A stretch of 64,000 bases of DNA, taken from positions 186,001-250,000 of the forward strand of contig QFPM01000004.1 in assembly GCA_003248655.1 (NCBI GenBank), written 5' to 3'. Positions 51,999 to 59,363 of this stretch are shown piece by piece; the first letter of the stretch is position 1; every line of letters starts with the position of its first letter. The notes beneath the pieces are model-generated. The model did not search any database. It had not been told where the DNA came from and worked only from the letters and a program-made list of their open reading frames with translations. The DNA is from Microbacterium sp. GTDB taxonomy: Bacteria > Actinomycetota > Actinomycetes > Actinomycetales > Microbacteriaceae. The translations under genes were made by a program, and so were the position numbers.

Positions 51999-54900
51999 CT
52001 ACAGCCGCTGGGCGTTGCCCGGCGGCGCGGCCGGAGGCGTCACGGGGACGAACGGGGTCGCGGGCTCACGACCCGCACCCTCCCACGACCCGAGGTTCGG
52101 TTCGTAGGCGCGCACTGCTTCGATGGTCAGCTCGACGCGCTCGGACTCTGGCGCGGCGGGCTCGGGTGCCGGTTCGTCCTGCATCGCGGCGAGCTGGGAC
52201 TCGACGCGGGCGAGGTCTTCCTCGGCGTCGGCGAGGGTCTGTGCGTGGCGGAAGGGCTGGCCGAGGCGCTGCTGGGTATCGGTGACGGTCTGCTCGGCTT
52301 CTTCCAGGTCTTCGCGGGCCTGGTCGAGGAGGGAGGGGATGCCGCTGACACGGTTCTCGATGCGCTGCACGAGCCCGAGCCCGGCCTCCAGGAACGACTC
52401 CTTCGACATCGTGAATCCCGAGCGGGGCACCTCGGGCAGGGAGAGGGTCACATCGAGAGCGGCGAGCCCGGAGCGGGCCTCGACGTGGATGTCGAAGCCT
52501 GAGATGCGGCCGATGATCCCGAAGTCCTTGTGCCCGTACCGAGGCAGCCACTTCAGGCCGGAGTCGCTCATCCATGCGGCGAGGGCGTGGGCGGCTTCGG
52601 AGCGGGAGTCGTAGTCGCGCGCGCCGAGCGTGATGCGGAACCTGTCGCCGCTCGTGTCGATCATCCGCGGGGCAGCGGCTTCCAGCCCGCGAATGTCCGC
52701 GGCGGCGCGCTCGGCGGCTGACCGGGCGCGGTTTCCGGTGTGGACGAGCATGTCCTCGGTGCGCTCGTGCGCGCGCTGGAGGCGGCGGAGCCGGTTCACC
52801 TCGCCCTGGATGACGGAGTGCTCCAGCAGGAGCGGATTGCCGGAGGCGATTGCCTTGGCCTCTGCTGCGGACAACGCGGAGGTGTCGATCTCCTCGATCT
52901 CTCGGGCGTTGATCTTGCCGCGCAGGAGCTGCGCGAACGACGCGGCCTTCCGCTCGACGGTCTGCCACATGTAGGAGTCGAAGGAACGCTCGGTGACGTA
53001 GCGGACGATCGCCACTTCCTCGTTCTGGTTGCCCTGCCGCATGATGCGACCGTCGCGCTGCGCGATGTCGGAGGGCCGCCACGGGCAGTCCAGATGGTGC
53101 AGCGCGATGGCGCGGGCCTGGACGTTCGTGCCGACACCCATCTTCTCCGTCGATCCGAGGAGCACGGCGACGTGGCCGGCACGGGCTGCGGCGAACAGGC
53201 GGGCCTTCTCCACGTCGGTCTTCGCCTCGTGCATGTATCTGACCTGCTCGGCGGGGATGCCGCGCTGCACGAGCTGCTGCCGCAGCTCGTCGTAGGCGTT
53301 CCACCTGTCCTGGTTCGGGGTGCCGATATCGGAGAACACGAGCTGGAGCGACCCGCGCACCGTGGAGGGTTGCCCGGTCACCGTGTCGAGGTACTCGTTG
53401 TCGCGGGTGCGCTCCCAGATGCGGTGGATCGCGTCGGCGGCGACGTCGACCTTGCTCGGCCCGGACGGGTCGCGGGAGATGACCATGCGGATGTCGAGCG
53501 CGGCCTTGCGTCCGTCGGTGGCGATCAGGAGCATGTTGTCTTCGTCGGGCCGCACCTGGCGGGTGGCGACCTTCTCGGCGCGCTCGGCGAGGGATGCGAC
53601 GTACTGTTCCAGCTCGACGGTCGGCTGCACCGGCACGGTGGAGGGCGCGCGGCTGCCGTCGTCGCGCTGCACGAGCGCGGGCACGGGCAGGTCGAGGTCT
53701 TCAGCGGTCTTCACGTCGGCGAACACCGACCACATCCGGAGCAGCTCCTGCCCGTTCTGGAACCGGGCGAAGCGGGTCTTCATTCGGAAGGTACTGCCGG
53801 TCGGCGAGATCTCCATCTGCGTGACCAGCTCGCCGAACGTTGCCGCCCACGCATCGAACGCGCCGACACCCGCCGACTCCAGCACGTCGGGCCGCAGGTA
53901 TCGCTGCATGACATAGGTTTCGGTGATCGAGTTCGAGATGGGCGTCGCGGTCGCGGCGGTCACGACCCGCTCGCGCCCCGCGGAGCGGAGGTATTCGAGC
54001 TTCATGTGCAGGTCGCTCGCGCGATCCGAGCCCTCGATGGCCGCGTCCCTGATGTTCGACTCGGTGGCGAGATTCTTGTACATATGCATCTCGTCGACGA
54101 TGACGTAATCAATGCCGGTGTCCTCGAAGCAGACGCCGCGGTCGCGGTCGGAGTCGAGCCGATCCTTGAGCTTGTTCTCCATCGCCAGGAGCTTCCGCTG
54201 GATGCGCTTGACGCTCATCCGCTGCTCGCCGGTCGCCTTGCCCAGCACTCGCCGCACGTCGTCTACCTGCCCGCGGATGTACTCCTGCTGCGTCTCGGCG
54301 CGCAGCGGGATCTTGGCGAACGCCCCCTGCGTGAGGATGATCGCGTCCCACTCGTTCGCGGCAGCGCGGGCGACGAACAGCCGCCGCTTGTCTGCCGTGA
54401 GGTCGAGGCTCGACGCCGCGAGCACGCGGGCGCGCGGGTAGATCTGGAGCCACTCGCGCCCGAACTGCTCCAGCATGTGATTCGGCACGACCACGACGGG
54501 CTTGCCGATGAGCCCCATCCGGCGCATCTCCATCGCGCCCATAATCATTTCCGCGGTCTTGCCCGCGCCGACCTCGTGGAACAGGCCCGCGGCGGGCTCG
54601 GACACCATGCGCGCGACAGCGGCTCGCTGGTGCGTGCGCGGCTCGAAGTTCGACGCCAGGCCGGGCAACGACAGATATGCCCCGGCATCCGTGTAGTCAC
54701 GGAGCACGATGGAGTTGAAGCGCCGGTTGTACTCGTCCACGAGCGCCTGCGCGCGTGCCGGGTCTTCCCACACCCACTCGCTGAACCGCTCTTGGAGGCC
54801 GTCGGCCTTCTCCTGCGCTGCGGCGGTCTCGACGGGGTTGAGCACGCGACGCACCTTGCCGTCGATGTCCTTCTCCTCGTCGTAAACGAGCATCGTCCGC

Positions 54901-57647
54901 TGCTCCATGACGGCCTGTGCGATGTCCGGCGCGGGGCGGCGGGGCGTGCCCCATTCCGAGGTGGAGGGCAGCCCCTGCCGACCGCCGCGAATCTCCCACA
55001 TGCCTGGCAGCGGGTTCTCCACGCGAACGTCGGGCGCGCGCAGAGTGCTACGCAGGAACTGCTCGTGCACGTCGGCGCTGATCCAGACGGCGCCGAGCTT
55101 CGCGTGGATGTCCTGGATGCCCAGCGGCGCGGGCAACACCTCAGCGAGCGCATCGACGTTGACCTGGAACTCCGGGTCGTCCTCGGCGCGGAGCCGTGCC
55201 GCTTCGAGCTTGACCCGCACGTCGCCCGACAGATACTCCGGCGCGTGGGTGAGCTGGTTCGTGACCGGATCGGCGAACACGAGCGTTCCCAGCGCCGCGC
55301 GCGCCTCGCGGTCGTTCATGCCGAGCAGATCGGCGACGAGGGTGATGTCGATGCGGCCGGTGCGGTCGAGGCTGACCGCTATGGCGTCGGCCGGGCTGTC
55401 GACACCCTGCACCTCGGCGCGCGGCACCACCACACGGTGGCTCATGATCGCGGCAGGCGACGCGGACTGATCCTCGTCGTCGAACTGCTCCAGCGCGAGC
55501 ACCAGGGGACCGAACGGGTCGGAGCGCAGCAGCCGGATCGGTGTCGGCACGATGCGCGCGAAGGTCTCCTCGCCGTCCTCGTTCGTGCGCCCGGTGGGGC
55601 GCAGCGTGTAGCGGTTCAGCGCCCCGTAGGTGCCGACGTACTTCAGGTAGTCGCGGCGCAGCGTCGTGCGGGTGAGCACGATGTCAGGCGTGTCGTCCAC
55701 GCTCGCCGCTTCCGCGGTCAGCAGGCGGGATGCCCCGTCGCGCAGACGCAGCAGTGCGCGTAGCTCGCGCTCGGCGGACTTCGGCACCGCAAGCGGCTCC
55801 AGCGAGCCGGAGACAACGGTGCGGAAGCCGCCGGTCTCGCTCGCCACGATGCTGCCGTCCCATAGCTCCGGCGCCGACGGGGTGAACGCTGCCCGGCGCG
55901 CCTGCTGCTCGGCGGTGCGCTCGGTCATCGTCAGCCCGGCCCGGCGCGCGGAGAACACGATCTGGTCGACGGCGACCGCGAGTTCCGCCTCCAAGTCAGC
56001 CAGATCGGTCGTGATGGTGAGCGTGGCCGCGTCGTACATCCCGTGGCCGACGCCGACCTCCCCGAGCATCTGCTCCGGGTGCTCGTCGAAGTAGCGGTTG
56101 ATCCGCATCGGCACGCCGTCGATGGGCACCTGCGCGACCGTCTCCCAGGCGTCGTCGCGCATCTGCTCGCCCTCCGGTCGCCGCCGGAACACGAGCAGGT
56201 CGGTCACCACCTCCGTCCCTGCGGCGCGGCGGTGCGCCCCGGTGGGCAGGCGGATCGCGCCCACGAGGTCGGCCAGCTCGTTCATCTCCCGCCGCGCGCC
56301 GGGGTTCTGCGCGTCCATCGTGAAGTGCGAGGTCAGCACCGCGACGATTCCGCCGGGCCGGGTCAGGCGCAGCGACTTGATGATGAAGTGGTTGTGCATC
56401 GACTGCCGGGTCGCGTTGTGCAGCGGGTCGTGCAGAGCGACGCTGCTGAACGGCACGTTGCCGATGGCTGCGTCGAAGTGTCCTTCAGGCAGTCGGGTGT
56501 CGGCGAAGGACTCGGCGCGGACGGTCGCGTGCGGGTACAACTCGGCGCAGATCGCCGCCGTCAGTGGATCGAGTTCCACCCCGGTCATCTGCGCCAACGC
56601 CGGCGCGAGGCCGATGAACGTACCCGCGCCGGAACCGGGCTCCAGCACCGCGCCGCCGCGGAACCCCAGCCCGTCCAGCAGCCGCCACACCTGCCGGGCG
56701 ATCATCGGGTCGGTGTAGTGCGCGTTGATCGTCGTGCGCGCGGCGGCATCCCACTCGTCGTCGCTCAGCAGCTCGCGCAGCTCAGCGCGCTCGGCATCCC
56801 ATTCGGGCTTCAGATCATCGAAGACCTCGGGGATCGCGCCCCAGCTCGACCAGCGGGCGAGCACGCGCTGACCCTCTGGAGACGCGGGGCGACCCGTCGA
56901 GTTCAGATCGTGGATGAGGTGGATCGCCTCCACGTTCGCCCGATAGCGTGCCTTCGCGCCCGAGGGGCCAAGGTCGTCCTGCGAGGCGGGAACGAACCGA
57001 GGCGCTACCGCAGCTCGCGGAAGAAGCGGATCGTCGCCGCCTCGGCGAGCGTCGCCCGGTTCGCCCGCATGTACTCCCGTGGGGGCTCCGTCGCCACGAG
57101 CTCCAGCAGGAACTCGACCGGCAGCGCCCACGTCTTCGCCATCTCCTCCAACTCCACGGAGGAGGGCATCGAATCCGGGCAGTCCTGCATCCGCTCGGCC
57201 CAGAGGACCAGGTTCTCGTCGGAGGGACGGGTCTGCTCCCATTCCTCCCGTGCCTGATCCAGCGGCAGGCTCGGGTCGGTGACCCACGCCAGTTGCGACA
57301 TCACGACCTCCTCCGCCTGTCTCCGGGCCGCTGTCAGCCGGGCGACCTTCTGCAAGAAAGTCTCCCCCTGCCGGTCGCTGCCCGCCAGCATCGACGCGAG
57401 GTTCGTCACCTGCGCCTGCATCTCCAGGCCCAGCGTCTCGAAGAACGTCGCCGGATCGCTCAGCTCCGCCACTCGGCTCGGAGCTGTCGCCTGCCAGTGC
57501 TCCAGCGCCATCTGCCCGTACTTGTTCATCGCCTGCCCCGGTTTCGCGAGCGGTGGCGAGCGCGGTGTCGGCGGCGGGCTCGTCGAGCCCCCACAGGTCG
57601 AACTCCAGTTGCCCCGGCCAGGGCTTCCGGGATCGCTGCCGCGCCAT
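51999..57647 (-). CDS. Giant N6-adenine methylase-helicase (DarB-like)
   Basis: Maximal frame of 1882 residues. From ~residue 216 it shows RFVPASQDDLGPSGAKARYRAN, methylase motif I LEPGSGAGTF and the catalytic IGNVPF, then a helicase with HEVGAGKTAEMI, VDEMH (DEAH-like), MGVGTNVQ and QRDGRIMRQGNQ, and a C-terminal coiled coil. Such fusions on plasmids, ICEs and phage P1 (DarB) protect incoming DNA from restriction. Bases 57005-57529 also encode another protein, so the true start is uncertain; residues 40-215 are low-complexity Gly/Ala/Asp. Confidence 0.82.
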   Translation of the reverse strand: MARQRSRKPWPGQLEFDLWGLDEPAADTALATARETGAGDEQVRADGAGALAGDSSEPSGGAERSGDVLRDAGPGDAGAGDEPRVDAGGQRPAGGDFLAEGRPADSGPETGGGGRDVATGVGHRPEPAAGSGTGGMGADPSLRREPGPLGRADAGLPGFDALLRGVGGDGEDVGAAGRVPAGARGDGAPTGVHAGEPGDARRGGDDPLLPRAAVAPRFVPASQDDLGPSGAKARYRANVEAIHLIHDLNSTGRPASPEGQRVLARWSSWGAIPEVFDDLKPEWDAERAELRELLSDDEWDAAARTTINAHYTDPMIARQVWRLLDGLGFRGGAVLEPGSGAGTFIGLAPALAQMTGVELDPLTAAICAELYPHATVRAESFADTRLPEGHFDAAIGNVPFSSVALHDPLHNATRQSMHNHFIIKSLRLTRPGGIVAVLTSHFTMDAQNPGARREMNELADLVGAIRLPTGAHRRAAGTEVVTDLLVFRRRPEGEQMRDDAWETVAQVPIDGVPMRINRYFDEHPEQMLGEVGVGHGMYDAATLTITTDLADLEAELAVAVDQIVFSARRAGLTMTERTAEQQARRAAFTPSAPELWDGSIVASETGGFRTVVSGSLEPLAVPKSAERELRALLRLRDGASRLLTAEAASVDDTPDIVLTRTTLRRDYLKYVGTYGALNRYTLRPTGRTNEDGEETFARIVPTPIRLLRSDPFGPLVLALEQFDDEDQSASPAAIMSHRVVVPRAEVQGVDSPADAIAVSLDRTGRIDITLVADLLGMNDREARAALGTLVFADPVTNQLTHAPEYLSGDVRVKLEAARLRAEDDPEFQVNVDALAEVLPAPLGIQDIHAKLGAVWISADVHEQFLRSTLRAPDVRVENPLPGMWEIRGGRQGLPSTSEWGTPRRPAPDIAQAVMEQRTMLVYDEEKDIDGKVRRVLNPVETAAAQEKADGLQERFSEWVWEDPARAQALVDEYNRRFNSIVLRDYTDAGAYLSLPGLASNFEPRTHQRAAVARMVSEPAAGLFHEVGAGKTAEMIMGAMEMRRMGLIGKPVVVVPNHMLEQFGREWLQIYPRARVLAASSLDLTADKRRLFVARAAANEWDAIILTQGAFAKIPLRAETQQEYIRGQVDDVRRVLGKATGEQRMSVKRIQRKLLAMENKLKDRLDSDRDRGVCFEDTGIDYVIVDEMHMYKNLATESNIRDAAIEGSDRASDLHMKLEYLRSAGRERVVTAATATPISNSITETYVMQRYLRPDVLESAGVGAFDAWAATFGELVTQMEISPTGSTFRMKTRFARFQNGQELLRMWSVFADVKTAEDLDLPVPALVQRDDGSRAPSTVPVQPTVELEQYVASLAERAEKVATRQVRPDEDNMLLIATDGRKAALDIRMVISRDPSGPSKVDVAADAIHRIWERTRDNEYLDTVTGQPSTVRGSLQLVFSDIGTPNQDRWNAYDELRQQLVQRGIPAEQVRYMHEAKTDVEKARLFAAARAGHVAVLLGSTEKMGVGTNVQARAIALHHLDCPWRPSDIAQRDGRIMRQGNQNEEVAIVRYVTERSFDSYMWQTVERKAASFAQLLRGKINAREIEEIDTSALSAAEAKAIASGNPLLLEHSVIQGEVNRLRRLQRAHERTEDMLVHTGNRARSAAERAAADIRGLEAAAPRMIDTSGDRFRITLGARDYDSRSEAAHALAAWMSDSGLKWLPRYGHKDFGIIGRISGFDIHVEARSGLAALDVTLSLPEVPRSGFTMSKESFLEAGLGLVQRIENRVSGIPSLLDQAREDLEEAEQTVTDTQQRLGQPFRHAQTLADAEEDLARVESQLAAMQDEPAPEPAAPESERVELTIEAVRAYEPNLGSWEGAGREPATPFVPVTPPAAPPGNAQRL
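57005..57529 (-). CDS. ICE conserved hypothetical protein, 174 aa, nested in the helicase frame
   Basis: MNKYGQMALEHWQATAPSRV at the start; balanced amino-acid composition, strong GC at third positions and a normal helical pattern, so this frame is clearly coding. No known domain. It is wholly inside the 5' part of the longer methylase-helicase frame, whose translation here is low complexity. Either a nested gene or a sign that the helicase starts later. Confidence 0.68.
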   Translation of the reverse strand: MNKYGQMALEHWQATAPSRVAELSDPATFFETLGLEMQAQVTNLASMLAGSDRQGETFLQKVARLTAARRQAEEVVMSQLAWVTDPSLPLDQAREEWEQTRPSDENLVLWAERMQDCPDSMPSSVELEEMAKTWALPVEFLLELVATEPPREYMRANRATLAEAATIRFFRELR

Positions 57648-57667
57648 TCGCCGTCACCGCCCGCGCC

Positions 57668-58282
57668 CTACTGCTCCGCCGCGAGATGGGCGTAGAACTC
57701 GTCCTCGATGGCCTGCCTGCGAGCCACGTCGTCCTTGACGAACTGCGTGAAGTCGGCATCCCGGTCGGGGATCACCGTCTCCACCAGCATGGGATGCTCG
57801 TCCTCGCCCGGCCACACCGCCTGCCGCGTCGGACGGTCGGTGTTGAGCTTCGTGCCGCACGCGGTCACCGCGTCCCGAAGCTGCGGCACGAACGCCCAGA
57901 AGTCGCGCCACCAGCCGAACGGTGCCGAGCCGTGCTGCTTCTTGTCGTAGGCGTTGAGGTAGTGCTGCCGCAGCGCCGACAGCGGCCACACCAGCTCCGG
58001 GTGCCGATGCCAGAACGGCGGCACGACGTTCACGCTCAGGCCGAACTCGTGACGCAGCCAGTTCACGAAGGCGTTCAGCTCCAGCCACTCCACCTGCGCC
58101 TCGGCCGCGGTCAGGATGTTCCAGTTGACGGGGCGCGGCGGCTCCGGCGTGTCCTTCGCCTCGGCGTCCGGCTCCTTGGCCGGCCTCGGCGAAGGTGTCA
58201 CCGGCTCGGGCTCCGGTTCCTCGAGCGGAGGCACATCGAAGTCGGGGTCATCGGGCGGGAACAGCGTCTCGTCGGTGGTCAT
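57668..58282 (-). CDS. DUF4913 family protein
   Basis: 204 residues. Acidic Pro/Glu-rich N-terminus (to ~residue 50), then the DUF4913 region: EWLELNAFVNWLRHEFGLSVN, FWHRHPELVWPLSAL, GWWRDFWAFVPQLRDAV. The family is found on actinobacterial conjugative elements next to replication or transfer genes. Function unknown. Confidence 0.78.
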   Translation of the reverse strand: MTTDETLFPPDDPDFDVPPLEEPEPEPVTPSPRPAKEPDAEAKDTPEPPRPVNWNILTAAEAQVEWLELNAFVNWLRHEFGLSVNVVPPFWHRHPELVWPLSALRQHYLNAYDKKQHGSAPFGWWRDFWAFVPQLRDAVTACGTKLNTDRPTRQAVWPGEDEHPMLVETVIPDRDADFTQFVKDDVARRQAIEDEFYAHLAAEQ

Positions 58283-58291
58283 GACGCGGCC

Positions 58292-58732
58292 TCACAGCGT
58301 CATCGGACGGGGTGACGGTTGCTGGGGGATGGTCGGGTCTGGCGCTTCGATGGCTGCGCTCTCGACGTGCTGCGTGCGCGAGCGGCCGCGATCGACGGCG
58401 TAGCTCGTGCGGGCGGCATCGGGGCCGATGTGCGTGGCGATGAACTCCTCGCCGCTGATCGTCTCGCCGTTCTTCTCGTAGCTGAACTTCTGGACGTGCC
58501 CGCTGGCGACGAAGGTGTCGCCGCGCGCGAACTTCTCGTAGGCGTGCTCCGCGGTCTTCCGGAACATCTTGAACGGGTAGAACTTCGTCTCGCCCTGGGT
58601 GAACGAGCCGTCCGGGTTGCGCTCGAACTGCTCCTGACCGATCCAGGCGAACAGTCGCGCCTCTCCTTTCTCGTTGAAGGACAGTTGCGGGTCGCTGGCG
58701 AAGAAGCCCCACAGGGACTCTTTGGTTCGCAT
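58292..58732 (-). CDS. ssb: Single-stranded DNA-binding protein
   Basis: 146 residues: OB-fold (LSFNEKGEARLFAWIGQEQF, GETKFYPFKMFRKTAEHAYE, ARGDTFVASGHVQKFSYEKNGE) and a Pro-rich C-terminal tail. AGGAG precedes the ATG. An ICE-specific SSB, likely for single-stranded transfer intermediates. Confidence 0.85.
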   Translation of the reverse strand: MRTKESLWGFFASDPQLSFNEKGEARLFAWIGQEQFERNPDGSFTQGETKFYPFKMFRKTAEHAYEKFARGDTFVASGHVQKFSYEKNGETISGEEFIATHIGPDAARTSYAVDRGRSRTQHVESAAIEAPDPTIPQQPSPRPMTL

Positions 58733-58811
58733 CGGGATGCTCCTAACTTCTCCTGCCGAGAGAGGACTGCTACCCGATAGGTGCGCAAGCTCGACCGTCC
58801 GCGCCCCGGGC

Positions 58812-58817
58812 TACTGT
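58812..58817 (+). promoter_or_regulatory. -10 element of the disrupted small gene
   Basis: TACTGT, six bases before the ATG at 58824. Confidence 0.5.
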
Positions 58818-58823
58818 GATGAC

Positions 58824-58860
58824 ATGGCTGAGAGGCGAGCGTCGCCTGGGCAGAGAACGC
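58824..58860 (+). pseudogene. 5' piece of a gene split by the cassette
   Basis: Reads MAERRASPGQRT, then is cut by the insertion at base 58860. Removing the cassette and one copy of AACGC joins it in frame to 61954 onward (REVGRPVSFVNNSTG...), giving one protein of about 179 residues. Confidence 0.75.
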
Positions 58861-58890
58861 TGTAGGGACTCTTCGGAAATGTCCATTTCG
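58861..58890 (+). repeat. Left terminal inverted repeat of the cassette
   Basis: Begins TGTAGGGAC and contains GGAAATGTCCAT; 23 of the first 30 bases match the right end. GGAAATGTCCA is repeated 20 bases further (58895-58905), a likely subterminal transposase site. Confidence 0.82.
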
Positions 58891-58992
58891 TGGAGGAAAT
58901 GTCCACGAGATGTCTATCCGGGACATCTTCCGGGAGGATCGCGGGTCGAAGAGCGAAGGTGCAAGCGCGAGACCGAGTACAGCCACTGATGT

Positions 58993-59014
58993 ATAGTCAG
59001 CATGTGCTGACTAT
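58993..59014. promoter_or_regulatory. CmtR operator palindrome
   Basis: Perfect ATAGTCAGCA-TG-TGCTGACTAT. The -10 TATAGT (58992-58997) lies in its left arm, and the GTG start of cmtR (59004) is in its centre. Autorepression by CmtR is inferred. Confidence 0.7.
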
Positions 59015-59363
59015 TGCCGATCGACTCGATGTGATGAACCGGCTCGGCCGAGCTATGGCCGACCCGACCCGCTCTCGGATCCTCCTGACCCTCTTGACCG
59101 GCCCGAGTTATCCGGCGGTGCTGTCTCGTGATTTGGGGCTGTCCCGCTCGAACGTGTCGAACCATCTGACGTGTCTGCGCGGGTGCGGGATCGTGGTGGC
59201 TGAGCCCGAGGGCCGGCAGACCCGGTACGAGGTCGCAGACCCGCACCTCGCGCGCGCGCTGACGGCGCTGGTTGATGTGACGCTCGCGGTCGACGAGAGC
59301 GTGCCATGCATGGACCCGGACTGCGGGGTCGAGGGCTGCGTGGCGGGGGAGGTTCGGGCGTGA
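59004..59363 (+). CDS. cmtR: ArsR/SmtB-family Cd(II)/Pb(II) sensor (CmtR-like)
   Basis: 119-residue winged-helix repressor. It matches M. tuberculosis CmtR in layout: LGRAMADPTRSRIL at the start, SNVSNHLTCLRGCG carrying the two metal Cys four residues apart, and a third Cys in SVPCMDPDC. The GTG at 59004 was chosen because TATAGT ends six bases before it and the N-terminus then aligns with CmtR; an ATG at 58989 precedes the -10. GTGA overlap with the ATPase gene. Confidence 0.88.
   Translation: MLTIADRLDVMNRLGRAMADPTRSRILLTLLTGPSYPAVLSRDLGLSRSNVSNHLTCLRGCGIVVAEPEGRQTRYEVADPHLARALTALVDVTLAVDESVPCMDPDCGVEGCVAGEVRA

Noticed and set aside
52740..55763. 1007-codon plus-strand open frame opposite the methylase-helicase
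   Set aside because: Antisense shadow; the opposite strand has all helicase motifs.
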